Counted from the stretch's first letter, positions 44,428 through 54,268 are shown. The stretch is 64,000 bases of DNA from Axinella damicornis (GCA_963931865.1 OZ007514.1:10768478-10832477), one strand, 5' to 3'. Made by a program: numbers and translations. The notes: generated by a model from the sequence alone, not told the origin.

Positions 44428-46065
44428 TCAGAGGGAAGTTACATGAGGAATGTCATTAGGTAGGGCAACGTGGTCTTGTTTCTCGTGTGGTTTCCTGAGC
44501 CAGGATCGACTGGTCAGGTGTGATTCAACAGAGTCTCTTGGCTCCAAAACAACTTTGCCGATGCGCAAATGTGCACATGGTAACCCACTTACACACTCAA
44601 TGTACTTCAAAAGAGTATCAATACTCCAACTGGGGTTAACAGAGAGTGCATGCGGTGTTGTGGAGTACGAAATGAGTGCAAAGTTTGAATCGTGTTGGGC
44701 CATGGCACTGCAATTGCTCCAATCCCCTTGCAGTGTTTTGAATGCAACAGGTATTGTAGGGCCGGTCACCTCAAATGCTATCACTGGAGAGGATTTCAAA
44801 AGACCGAGCTCGCTAATTGTCATTTTGTAGAGCGGGAGTTTCTTGTAGTACTGACCAATTTGCAGTAATGGCATACCATCTACGATTGGAAGTGTTCTCT
44901 TCACATTGTCAATGAGGGAAATTGTTTTGTCGTTCAAGGGTGCAGTCATTCTCAGGCCACAGTGGTTGCTCTTGCGGCTTTTGAACACCTGTGGAAAATA
45001 CAAAAAGTTATCCTGTTTCATGCCAAACCGCTGTCGTACAGCATGCTCGAAGTCACACAGGGACAGGGCAGGGCTGACTCTCAAATGGTTGATTCCATGA
45101 CCAATTATGGACACCACGACAGGAACCTCGTTCTGAAAGATGGAGGGCGAGAGAACACACTCGAGCTCATTCTGGTCATGTCCAATTGGGTTGTGTGGTG
45201 AAATATTCTCAAGGCTGTTGGCCTGATAAATTTGCAAAGCAGTCGGGTCGGGTATCGACAATCTTTGACACAGCATCCACTGCAACTCGCTAATGGAAAT
45301 ATGTTGCTTTACTCTCATCCTCAGAGGTGCTGGACAAACATTTCGAGGCCAAACACGGACTGTTATAGTCCGTGCCCTTCCACCAAACTGGAATTGCTGG
45401 GCGTACATCGGCGGCAATTGTGAAACAGGTAGATCGTCCAGGTGAACTAAAACGGTCTGCTTGCATAGAAACGAGAGTTTGGGAGGGTCTCTCGTTATGG
45501 CATCATCATTAGCTTTCACTTCATGCGCGTATCTCACACACCGATCGCGAATAGAGCCGACTCCTTCGCTTCTCTTGTGCGATTTACGGTAGTAGAGCGT
45601 AGTGAGTGTCTGGTCGCATCCTTGAACTTTCACCTTTATATTCACCAAGGACTCGCTCCGACTCACACGGAAGGTCATTCGTTGGCCGGCAAACTTGCCG
45701 AAATAGGGAGTGAGTACCAGCCGGGTGTTTTTGACTATGTGCCAGGGTGCGAAGGTGTCGATCGATCCGTCCGCTAAGAGCTCACGATCGATGTGGCCAG
45801 CATAATGGCTCGCTTCACTCTCGCACTCTGATTCTATCACAGTCTGGGTGGAATAATGAGGGCATACTTCGTTGAGTGAGGTAATCGCTGTTGCACTTGG
45901 CCACGAGGAGCGAGGTTGTGAAGCCGCAGTCGGCGCAGAGCTAGAGCAGGCGGTTTTCTTCTTTTTCCTACTCAGACACGCTGGCAAGAACGCGAAGCAG
46001 CCAGCCTGCTGATCAGGCTCATTGCGTAACTCTCTTCTTTCCATAATTACAAAAATCATCTCCAT
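44428..46065 (-). CDS. Uncharacterised 545-residue protein with possible repeated beta-grasp (ubiquitin-like) segments
   Basis: Single uninterrupted ORF from ATG (46065) to stop, by far the longest non-transposon ORF here. I do not recognise the family. The N-terminus is low complexity with a KKKK cluster (about residues 34-37) and Ser-rich sequence; no signal peptide or membrane segment is evident. Three segments have a strand-helix-strand layout like a beta-grasp fold: about 233-310 (ITVRVW.., then ISISELQWMLCQRLSIP), about 314-385 (VPVVVSI.., then LCDFEHAVRQRFGM) and about 463-515 (ALSVNPSWSIDTLLKYIE, then AHLRIGKVVLEP). A Tyr/Arg-rich region lies at 155-185. The ubiquitin-like reading is inference from pattern only. 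The gene sits upstream of TAF10 on the same strand; its 5' flank has no recognised promoter element. A domesticated mobile-element protein is an alternative. Confidence 0.7.
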   Translation of the reverse strand: MEMIFVIMERRELRNEPDQQAGCFAFLPACLSRKKKKTACSSSAPTAASQPRSSWPSATAITSLNEVCPHYSTQTVIESECESEASHYAGHIDRELLADGSIDTFAPWHIVKNTRLVLTPYFGKFAGQRMTFRVSRSESLVNIKVKVQGCDQTLTTLYYRKSHKRSEGVGSIRDRCVRYAHEVKANDDAITRDPPKLSFLCKQTVLVHLDDLPVSQLPPMYAQQFQFGGRARTITVRVWPRNVCPAPLRMRVKQHISISELQWMLCQRLSIPDPTALQIYQANSLENISPHNPIGHDQNELECVLSPSIFQNEVPVVVSIIGHGINHLRVSPALSLCDFEHAVRQRFGMKQDNFLYFPQVFKSRKSNHCGLRMTAPLNDKTISLIDNVKRTLPIVDGMPLLQIGQYYKKLPLYKMTISELGLLKSSPVIAFEVTGPTIPVAFKTLQGDWSNCSAMAQHDSNFALISYSTTPHALSVNPSWSIDTLLKYIECVSGLPCAHLRIGKVVLEPRDSVESHLTSRSWLRKPHEKQDHVALPNDIPHVTSL

Positions 46066-46470
46066 TCAGGTAGTTCGGCTATTTATTAACCAACCACGAC
46101 CGCAAAGAAGCCTGAGAGTTTTTTTCTGCGAGTGCTAGTGCGCGGTCGAGGTGAGGTAATCAATTAAAATTAACCCTTTTGTCGGCTTTTGATCTGGCAG
46201 GTCGATGTAATGAGGCATCGTCCTCTTCGTCCTGTGTCTACCACTTTGGATATATGGACCCCCTGTGAAAGAACGAGCTACACGTGTAAGTAACGGTTGA
46301 GTTGTGCCTGCTCTACTGGCATGGTAGGGGCGGAGGTATCCGGACAGTAGGTCCAGGTACTAGATCAAGTCCAAGTGCACTTATCCTGCACAGAAAGTAT
46401 TTAAAGTGGTGATGCATACAGGCAATTGTGAAGCCATATTCAGCAACGTTTCCAGATCATGGATCTTTGG
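46066..46470. other. 5' flank of the 545-residue ORF; no feature recognised
   Basis: Probably includes the promoter of the minus-strand ORF. No TATA box or clear motif is seen. Confidence 0.35.
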
Positions 46471-46556
46471 TTTCCTTGTTCCTTGGCCCGCACTGTTTTC
46501 GGTTGCATGGAGAACTTTGTGCAACCGAAAACAGTGCGGGCCTGGGAACGAGGTTA
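46471..46556. mobile_element. Foldback element, 86 bp, private stem
   Basis: The diverged left end TTTCCTTGTTCCTTGGC pairs with GCCTGGGAACGAGGTTA. Inner stem CGCACTGTTTTCGGTTGCA and complement. Flanks GATCTTTGG and GACCTTTGG (8 of 9 match). Confidence 0.8.
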
Positions 46557-47376
46557 GACCTTTGGTTCAATGACAGTAGGTAGAGATAGGTTCACAGGTC
46601 ACCATGAAGCAGGCTCTGTTCGTTGCATGAGTTAGAGCCATCACATTTACCAAGATACTAAATATACTGTATACAGCTAGATGGATCGTTCACAAACAGG
46701 TTTGTACGTCACACTAAGTCGTTATGATGTTAATGGTGGGGTTGGTATGTGACATTTTAACAGTCTCCACCCTGGCTGATGTTGTGAATGCTGAGCTCAT
46801 AGACTGTGAGAGTCTAGCCTCGTTGCCAGGCCCCGCCCAGTTTGCCATCGCTTTCAGTATGGTTACGGTACTGCAAGCAACGAAAAACTAGGTGTGGGCC
46901 GGGGAACGAGGCTAGTGAGAGTCAGTACTGCAGCCAGCGCTGGCATTTGTCTTCCTAGAGTGGGAAGAAATTTGTTGCTCATTCTTTATTGTGGTGCCTT
47001 GACAACCGTTTTACTGTGCTTTGATGAGTTGCCTTTAAGGTTTGAGGTGGGGGGGGGGGGGGGAGGATTCATCAAAGCCACTCGAATCTATTTGTGAACG
47101 GGGAATGGTAGCCTCTTCCCAGGCCTCCATGCCGTTTATACGAATTATGGGTAATGGGAGGGAGGGGGTTGAAGAAATGCTCCTGGACTGAACTGACATA
47201 TTCTATAGCTCTCCCGGATACAAAAATAGCACTCGTATTGAGGATGGTGGGTGCATTATATAGTATCGGGGACTATACAAAGTATATGACAGTCACAAAA
47301 GGCATTCTAGGCCTTCCACATCATCCACCTTGAGGCTTGACTGTTCCCCATCCAATAGGACAGCAATACTCAATGC
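46557..47376. other. No gene; includes one foldback element and a G run
   Basis: Apart from the element at 46815, a G run lies at 47048-47061 and a partial TAGCCTC..CCCAGGCC terminus at 47109-47125. No exon is seen. Confidence 0.45.
46815..46914. mobile_element. TAGCCTCG foldback, 100 bp, exact 9-bp duplication
   Basis: TAGCCTCGTTGCCAGGCCCC and complement. Both flanks are GTGAGAGTC. The inner inverted block GCCCAGTTTGCCATCGCTT is shared in outline with the elements at 4960 and 7251. Confidence 0.92.
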
Positions 47377-47381
47377 ATGAT

Positions 47382-47848
47382 TGTGATAGACTAGGCCGAG
47401 CTAGCGCGCTCAGTTTGACAACAGATCGAAGTACTCCAAAGATTAATAACTGTTCACTTGCCGAGAGGAATAATAATGCACCAAACACACTCCACTTAAA
47501 TACTTACAAAAACCAAAATGATCTAACAGTACAATCTTGCACAACATCCTCAACATAAGTAGGCAGGAAAACCATACAGAAAATATTAGATATTCAACTG
47601 AAAAGACATGATCTAGGTGATACCTCAGGTGAGTACAAAAATGAAGGAAATTAGACTGCCGATCAACCATGTGAGCCCTAGCCTACTACAACACTGAAAG
47701 AACAGGAAAGGCCTAGCTAAATGGTACAAAAGAGGTGTTAACGAAAACATTCATGTCAGCACAAAAACCACTACATCCTGTGACCAAAATATAACCAAAC
47801 AAGAGCATGCAAAGACAACCTATCCAATGAAATAACCAGTCCATTACA
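47382..47848 (-). repeat. 3' LTR of the retrotransposon
   Basis: 467 bp, TG..CA ends, identical to the LTR at 52449-52915. The 75- and 73-codon ORFs inside occur in both LTRs and are not genes. Confidence 0.97.
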
Positions 47849-47863
47849 CCCCTCCCCCCTTCT
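47849..47863 (-). other. Polypurine tract
   Basis: The minus strand reads AGAAGGGGGGAGGGG directly against the 3' LTR, the expected primer for plus-strand DNA synthesis. Confidence 0.9.
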
Positions 47864-47878
47864 CCAGCGGTAAACGCG

Positions 47879-50800
47879 TTAGTTTACCGTGGCTCTGGAA
47901 AGAGCATCAGCATTTGCATTCGCCTTCCCTGCACGATAAGTAACTTTAAACTGATACGGCTGCAAAGCTAAACTCCACCGTGTAAGTCGTGCGTTGTTTT
48001 CCTTGAGACGGTCCAACCAAATGAGAGCACGGTGATCAGTTTGTATCGTGAATGGCCGCCCAAGTAAATACACCCGGAACGCTTGAGCCCCAAGCTTAAT
48101 AGCTAGGCATTCCTTCTCCACAGTTGAATAGCGCTGTTCTCTTGGGAGAAATTTCCTGCTAAAGTAGCCCACTGGGTGGTCATTTCCATCAGCATCCTCC
48201 TGACTAAGAACGGCCCCAATTCCACGATCTGATGCGTCTGTTTGGAGTAGAAAGGGCTTATCAAAGTCAGGACTGTGTAGCACTGGTGCACTGCATAGTT
48301 GCTTCTTCAGATGTTGGAAGGCCTGTTCACAGTCATCACTCCACTGGATCTTTGTAGGCAATGACTTTCTAGTCAAATCGGTGAGTGGGGCAGCCACGGA
48401 AGCATAATTGGGTATGAACCTCCTATAATATCCAGCCAACCCAAGAAACACCCTCACTTGCTTCTTTGTCTGCGGGGTCGGAAAAGATTCCATGGCCTCC
48501 ATCTTCCGGGGATCCGGTCGTACCGTTCCATCCCCTACAACATGCCCTAGGTACACGCAACGATTGGCCCCAAACTGACACTTCTTTGGCTTAGCTGTGA
48601 GTCCTGCCTCTCGCAGTCTCTGGAAAACCACACGGAGATGAGCCAAATGCTCCTCCCATGTTTCACTGTATACTATCAGGTCATCCAAGTAAGCCGCTGT
48701 GAACTCCAGACCACGAACAACACTATCCATCAACCTCTGGAAGGTTGCTGGAGCCCCTTGTAATCCAAAGGGCATGACGTTGAACTGGAACAGCCCATAC
48801 GGTGTCGCAAATGCAGTCTTCGCACGAGCTTGCTGGGCCATGGGTACTTGCCAGTATCCTCGTGTCAGATCCAAAGTCGAGATATACCCTGCCTTCCCCA
48901 AACGGTCAATCAAATCATCAATGCGGGGCATAGGGTATGCATCTGTTTCTGACACCTCATTGAGTCGTCGGTAGTCCACACAAAGTCTTAGGGAACCGTC
49001 CTTCTTTTTCACCAGGACGATCGGAGCACTCCACTCACTCGATGATGGCTCGATGATTCCCTGCTTCAGCATCTCATCCAGTTCCTGTTTCACCGTATCA
49101 CGATACGCGTGTGGCAATCGATATGGGGGTAATCGTACAGGACGAGCTCCACCAGTCTCGATCCTGTGCTCAGCTCTATCAGTCCTCCCTGGGGTGTTCC
49201 TCATGACATCCCGAAAGTCAGTGAGAAGCTGGTCCAGATCAGCACGCTGTTCCGCTGACAACTGTTCTCCGACACTTGGCTTCTCGGGTTCCCCATCTGG
49301 CTGGCCATCCCAGACTGATATTCCCTCGTCTTCAATGTCTGCTACTTCCTCGGAATACCCTACAACCTCTGGGGTATTGAACTTCCGCAACATGTTCACG
49401 TGGAAGATTCGTCGCCTCTTCCTGCGGTCATGCATCTCGATCTGATAATTGACCCGACCTACTCGTTTCCGCACTTCATATGGCCCCTGCCAGCGAGCCA
49501 ATAATTTGTTTGCTGACGTGGGTAACAGCACCAACACTTGATCGCCCTCCTGAAACTCCCGATGACGAGCCTTCTGATCATACCAGTGCTTCTGTCGGCC
49601 CTGTGCTTGCGTCATATTCTCCTTCACCAGGTCCACCATCATGCTCATCTTTTCTCTCATGGCAATGACATGAGACACCACACTCTCATCACTCCGTTCT
49701 CCCACACTCCAGGCTTCCTTGAGAACATCCAGGGGTCCTCGGACGGATCTGCCGTACAACAACTCGAAAGGAGAAAACCCCGTGGATGCTTGAGGGACTT
49801 CACGGTAAGCAAAGAGTAGATACGGAATGACCTTATCCCAGTCCTTTCCCTCTTCCACGGCCGTCTTCCGGAGCATTGACTTGAGAGTCTTGTTAAAGCG
49901 CTCTACAAGTCCGTCGGTCTGGGGGTGATATGGAGTTGTCCGGATCGGATGTACATGCAGCAAACGATAGGTCTCTTTGAGAAGTTGTGAGGTGAAGTTG
50001 GAGCCCTGATCTGTGAGAATCTCTTTGGGCACCCCGACCCGAGAGAACAGTACCACCAGCTCCTCTGCAACATGTTCGGCGTCTATGGATCTGAGAGGCA
50101 CGGCTTCTGGGTATCTGGTGGCGTAGTCACACACCACTAGTATGTAGCGCTTCCCCGAACGACTCCTGGGTAGTGGTCCCACAATGTCCATCGCAATCCT
50201 CTGAAATGGTTCCTCCATTATAGGCAGTGGTATGAGCGGTGCACGTTGGGTCTTGCAATATGCCGTTTTCTGGCAATCTTCGCAGGTTCGACAGAGCTCC
50301 GCCACATCTCTGTATAGCGTCGGCCAGTAGAACCTCTGCAAGATCCGGTGAGCGGTCTTGTCCTTGCCAAGGTGACCTGCAAGGGGGATAGTGTGTGCAA
50401 TGTGGAGAACTGTTCTGCGGCACTCCTGTGGTAGCACCAGTTGTTCCACTGCCATCTCCTCGGTGTTGTGGCCTGGTGGCGTCCACCGCCTATAGATCAA
50501 ATCATCCCGCTTGAAGAAACCACCTCCTGCTGTACTGGGTGTCCCCTCAGCTGCCTCTCTCACTGCAACCAGTGTCTCGTCTGCTCTCTGCATCTCGGCC
50601 AACTCCTCACTCGTCAACTCCAGGGTATGCCGGCCCAACTGTCCACCCTCTGCAGCTGCCTCTGGTCCCTGGGCATGCTGTCTCCTTTCAACACGCTTCT
50701 GTGTCCTTGTCAGCTTCCGTTTTTCCCTACTCGCAACAAAAATGTCATCATCAAAGTCATATATGGCCAGACCCTCACTCTGATCCTGGCTGGGTGTCTG

Positions 50801-52375
50801 CACCTCTCCGGATACCTCTGTAGGCATGGGCTCTTGCCCAGCATCTTCTCCATCCGAGTCCACCTCCACCACTGGCTTCGCCTGTCCTCCTGACTCCAAT
50901 TCCTTCCGGTGTTGGGTAGCTTCCCCTATCTCTTGCTTCTTGGCTTGGGCCCGGGTCATGACCACCAACGCCTCGTCCTTCTGCTGTGGCCCCTTCAGAG
51001 TTTCACTCCCCAACAGCTCACTCAGCTCTGCAACATCTGTCCCCAACAGGACTGACATGGGTAGGGTGTCCGATACTGCCGCTTCTACTTGGATCCTCCG
51101 TCCACTGACTTCCATCTGCACCTCTGCCAGGGGGTATAGCACAGTGTCCCCATGTGCACAACGTATTGTCACCACGTCTCCTTCCCGCATTTTCTTGTCC
51201 GGTACCAAGTCCTTCCGTACGAGAGTCCGGGAACACCCTGTGTCCAGCAATATGTCACCAACATACCGCCCCTCAACAACTCCATGTCTGCGCACTCCCT
51301 GCTCCTGTGGGCGCCTTCCCTGGGCTCCACAAAATAGCGCATTGCTCGGGCATCTTGTCGAGACATGCCCCTTTTGTCCACAGTTAAAACATGTCACCTC
51401 ATACCTAGGCCTCTCCTGCCTTGGTTGGTCCCCCCTAGAATTCGCCGTTCCTACAACCGGCCTGGTTCCCCGGCTCCTGCATTCCCAAGCCAAGTGTCCA
51501 GGTTTTCCACAGTGGTGGCACCGCCTGGGGCCCATGGAAGCCATCTGCTTCTCTCCTCCTTTGGCCATTGGCAACTGTACATGAGGCTTTTTGTCCTCTC
51601 GAATCTGCCTCCTCGCTTGCACATAGTCATCAGCAAGTTGGCTCGCCTCCTCGCTACTCTTGGGTTTCCTCTCTCGTACCCATACCCGCACGTCCGGTGC
51701 TAGCGTGTTCAGAAGCTGCTCCGTCACCATCAGATCCACCACTTGTTCCACACTATCACAGCCTTTCACCCACTTCCGTGCCAAATCCTGCAACTTCGCC
51801 AGCAACTCTCGGTGACTCTCCTCTCCACTCTTTGCAACGCCTCGAAACCGTTGTCGATATGTCTCTTCATTAATGTTGTACCGCTTCAGGATAGCGGTTT
51901 TGACCTTGTCGTAGTCACCGGCATCTTCCACCGACATCGCCGCATACGCTTGCTGTGCCTTGCCAGTCAACTGTGGCGCGAGCTTGAACGCCCAGCGTGC
52001 ACGATCCACTTCGTACACTGCCATCATCCTTTCAAAAGTTGTGAGATAAGCCTCCACATCGTCCGCCTCGGACAACTTTGACAGTTTCACCCTGTCGTTC
52101 TCACCACTGGCTCTCGCCGGAGCCTCCTCCCGCCGTCGTGAGCCTTCCACCATCTCACGCAGCAACTGCATTTGCTGTTGGACTTCCTCCTCTCGCCGAC
52201 GCCGCTCGTGCATGAGCTCTTCCTCTCGCCGTCGTCGCTCCTCGGCGAGCTCCTCCTCCCTTCGCTTGCGGTCCTCCAAAAACAGCCGCATCATCTCAGC
52301 CACTCCTACCCCTCCGGTAGTGTCTTCTTGTGCCATTTCTTCCTTCCTGTACTTCCTCCCTGATCTCGTTGTCAT
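47879..52375 (-). CDS. Gag-Pol polyprotein, 1498 aa, order Gag-PR-INT-RT-RH
   Basis: One ORF from ATG to stop, no frameshift between gag and pol. Residues 30-82 are an Arg/Glu-rich coiled coil. Residues 150-255 are a SCAN-like capsid segment (ETYRQRFRG, VTEQLLNTLAP, WVRERKPKSSEEA). Two zinc knuckles are at 286-299 (CHHCGKPGHLAWEC) and 329-342 (CFNCGQKGHVSTRC). The protease active site is LLDTGCS (376-382). Integrase follows: HHCC zinc site (H661, H668, C698, C701), then D730, D789, E825 with the DD35E spacing, and a GPY/F module (WQGPYEV, 962-968). Only then come RT (D1169; YLDD at 1229-1232) and RNase H (D1380, E1420, D1447, D1490), which ends at the stop. Standard Ty3/gypsy elements place integrase last; integrase-first with gypsy-like RT is the Gmr1 arrangement. 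All catalytic residues are present. Confidence 0.96.
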   Translation of the reverse strand: MTTRSGRKYRKEEMAQEDTTGGVGVAEMMRLFLEDRKRREEELAEERRRREEELMHERRRREEEVQQQMQLLREMVEGSRRREEAPARASGENDRVKLSKLSEADDVEAYLTTFERMMAVYEVDRARWAFKLAPQLTGKAQQAYAAMSVEDAGDYDKVKTAILKRYNINEETYRQRFRGVAKSGEESHRELLAKLQDLARKWVKGCDSVEQVVDLMVTEQLLNTLAPDVRVWVRERKPKSSEEASQLADDYVQARRQIREDKKPHVQLPMAKGGEKQMASMGPRRCHHCGKPGHLAWECRSRGTRPVVGTANSRGDQPRQERPRYEVTCFNCGQKGHVSTRCPSNALFCGAQGRRPQEQGVRRHGVVEGRYVGDILLDTGCSRTLVRKDLVPDKKMREGDVVTIRCAHGDTVLYPLAEVQMEVSGRRIQVEAAVSDTLPMSVLLGTDVAELSELLGSETLKGPQQKDEALVVMTRAQAKKQEIGEATQHRKELESGGQAKPVVEVDSDGEDAGQEPMPTEVSGEVQTPSQDQSEGLAIYDFDDDIFVASREKRKLTRTQKRVERRQHAQGPEAAAEGGQLGRHTLELTSEELAEMQRADETLVAVREAAEGTPSTAGGGFFKRDDLIYRRWTPPGHNTEEMAVEQLVLPQECRRTVLHIAHTIPLAGHLGKDKTAHRILQRFYWPTLYRDVAELCRTCEDCQKTAYCKTQRAPLIPLPIMEEPFQRIAMDIVGPLPRSRSGKRYILVVCDYATRYPEAVPLRSIDAEHVAEELVVLFSRVGVPKEILTDQGSNFTSQLLKETYRLLHVHPIRTTPYHPQTDGLVERFNKTLKSMLRKTAVEEGKDWDKVIPYLLFAYREVPQASTGFSPFELLYGRSVRGPLDVLKEAWSVGERSDESVVSHVIAMREKMSMMVDLVKENMTQAQGRQKHWYDQKARHREFQEGDQVLVLLPTSANKLLARWQGPYEVRKRVGRVNYQIEMHDRRKRRRIFHVNMLRKFNTPEVVGYSEEVADIEDEGISVWDGQPDGEPEKPSVGEQLSAEQRADLDQLLTDFRDVMRNTPGRTDRAEHRIETGGARPVRLPPYRLPHAYRDTVKQELDEMLKQGIIEPSSSEWSAPIVLVKKKDGSLRLCVDYRRLNEVSETDAYPMPRIDDLIDRLGKAGYISTLDLTRGYWQVPMAQQARAKTAFATPYGLFQFNVMPFGLQGAPATFQRLMDSVVRGLEFTAAYLDDLIVYSETWEEHLAHLRVVFQRLREAGLTAKPKKCQFGANRCVYLGHVVGDGTVRPDPRKMEAMESFPTPQTKKQVRVFLGLAGYYRRFIPNYASVAAPLTDLTRKSLPTKIQWSDDCEQAFQHLKKQLCSAPVLHSPDFDKPFLLQTDASDRGIGAVLSQEDADGNDHPVGYFSRKFLPREQRYSTVEKECLAIKLGAQAFRVYLLGRPFTIQTDHRALIWLDRLKENNARLTRWSLALQPYQFKVTYRAGKANANADALSRATVN

Positions 52376-52428
52376 TCACAATCTCCGCCTCTCCAATCGT
52401 GGGTCCCGCCAAACTCCTGTGACGACCG

Positions 52429-52446
52429 ATCCCACCGCTGCCACCA
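52429..52446 (-). other. Primer-binding site for tRNA-Leu
   Basis: The plus strand reads ATCCCACCGCTGCCACCA, the 3' end of animal tRNA-Leu with CCA, so the minus-strand element carries its complement 2 nt after the 5' LTR. Confidence 0.85.
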
Positions 52447-52448
52447 AA

Positions 52449-52915
52449 TGTGATAGACTAGGCCGAGCTAGCGCGCTCAGTTTGACAACAGATCGAAGTA
52501 CTCCAAAGATTAATAACTGTTCACTTGCCGAGAGGAATAATAATGCACCAAACACACTCCACTTAAATACTTACAAAAACCAAAATGATCTAACAGTACA
52601 ATCTTGCACAACATCCTCAACATAAGTAGGCAGGAAAACCATACAGAAAATATTAGATATTCAACTGAAAAGACATGATCTAGGTGATACCTCAGGTGAG
52701 TACAAAAATGAAGGAAATTAGACTGCCGATCAACCATGTGAGCCCTAGCCTACTACAACACTGAAAGAACAGGAAAGGCCTAGCTAAATGGTACAAAAGA
52801 GGTGTTAACGAAAACATTCATGTCAGCACAAAAACCACTACATCCTGTGACCAAAATATAACCAAACAAGAGCATGCAAAGACAACCTATCCAATGAAAT
52901 AACCAGTCCATTACA
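52449..52915 (-). repeat. 5' LTR of the retrotransposon
   Basis: 467 bp, identical to the 3' LTR; would carry promoter and polyadenylation functions. Confidence 0.97.
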
Positions 52916-52920
52916 ATGAT

Positions 52921-54268
52921 GGGCAATGTTTCTTTCCTACCCAGCACTCCCATTCTCCTCAAACGTACTCAGCCAAGTTAGCCTTTTCACCGAGAATCTC
53001 GTAGCTCTTACATTAATGACACAGTTCTCAAACGGAATTTGTGGCACATATTATTGTATGCATGGGTTGGAGACCTGAGTGGAATTGGTGAGGTATTGGT
53101 TGTGTAGTGTCTTTATACTAGCCTCGTTCCCATGCCGTCTTCCGCTCTGCTTTTAGCTGCATACATGAACTTTAAACCGGTTCAATGGTCACGTATGCAG
53201 CTAAAAAACAGAATGGGAAATATCCTGGGAATGAGGCTACTGGTTCAGAAGTTAGTCTGTGGTCTGCCATCAATTATTTTGTGTGGTTAAATTTTTTATG
53301 GCTTTTGATGGTCTCCAGGCTGCTGTTGAAGCCAGACTAGTAAAACCACAAAGCTTTTATTTGTCTTACCCATGACCACTCCTCTGCATTCATTGGTGGC
53401 CAACAGCTTTGGCTTGGTCACTACAGTGCGTGCAGGCTATTCCTCGCAATGGTTGGTATGACATGCTATGTTTCTGTAAGTAAACGTAGGGGGGGGAGGG
53501 TGCCGAACAGCGACTGGCTTGCTTGGCTCGACTACTAGGTCAATAGTGCATAGTAGGTAGGAGTAGTCAAAGTCTGCCAAATTTCTTGTCTGAGATGCAA
53601 TGACACAACGGTTCGACCTGAGTAGGTCTTCCTCAAGGTGTAACATTGTGCATCTCGGTCACGAACTTTGGCAGATTTTGGTATATTTCTGTTAGGGTTA
53701 CGGGAGATTTGTCAGTACGTTGTGTAGGAATCTAATGCATGTCTCTCTGCATTAGAAATGGACTGTAAGTAAGTGATATTTACTCCCAATGGCTCCATGT
53801 CACAGCTGCCTGTGATTGCGGTCAAGCATTGACGGGCTCTCTATCAGTTTTGTTTGCACTAGAGGAATAGCTATTTAGATTCTAAAAGTGAATTAGGTTT
53901 GCAGCTCCAAATTGTTCTGCACCCACAAGTCGATGCTCCCCCCGTTCATTCCCCGTCGATGCTCCCCCCGTTCATCCCCCGGCCCCACTGCATTGTGTCA
54001 AGGTACCTCTCCCGTTCCAAATCACTGTTTTAATTCATTGTAGCCACTGGCATAGTGGGTGTGGCTACATATCACAGTCTCATACCCAAGCTCCTTTAGT
54101 GCACTGCATGGAGGAGACAGCCTAGTAACAGTTGAGTGGGAGGGTGGTGTTGCCGAGTGGGTACAGGGGGGAAGGGGTCAGGTTGCTAGGCAGTGACGAT
54201 AAGTGAAGGGAAAAAGTTGTAAAGCTGAATTTCTTTGTCTCCCTCTGCAGTGTGCAACGGTTACCACT
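52921..54268. other. Intergenic; one foldback element, possible 5' UTR or intron of the sulfotransferase
   Basis: Apart from the element at 53119, a G run lies at 53491-53498 and a direct duplication of GTCGATGCTCCCCCCGTTCA is seen at 53931-53971. The tract TTTCTTTGTCTCCCTCTGCAG, ending at 54250, looks like a splice acceptor 18 nt before the sulfotransferase ATG. Confidence 0.5.
53119..53239. mobile_element. TAGCCTCG foldback with private stem, 121 bp
   Basis: TAGCCTCGTTCCCATGCCGT and ..CTGGGAATGAGGCTA with inner stem TTTAGCTGCATAC / GTATGCAGCTAAA. No matching 9-mers at the flanks. Confidence 0.75.

Larger units (their letters stand above)
47377..52920 (-). mobile_element. Complete LTR retrotransposon, Ty3/gypsy type with Gmr1-like domain order
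   Basis: The element runs on the minus strand. Two 467-bp LTRs (47382-47848 and 52449-52915) read identically base for base, begin TGTGATAG and end CATTACA. The flanks are a 5-bp duplication, ATGAT (47377-47381 and 52916-52920). A primer-binding site, a polypurine tract and a single gag-pol ORF lie between them. All structural parts needed for mobility are present and unbroken. The leader between the 5' LTR and the ATG is only 73 nt, and 30 nt separate the stop codon from the 3' LTR, so it is very compact. No env-like ORF is present. Confidence 0.97.

Noticed and set aside
46210..46286. Possible plus-strand first exon ending at GTAAGT, divergent from the 545-codon ORF
   Set aside because: No downstream exon or recognisable peptide; a good donor alone is weak evidence.
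49053..52363. Plus-strand ORFs over the retrotransposon (up to 252 codons)
   Set aside because: Antisense shadows of the gag-pol ORF, with no domains of their own.
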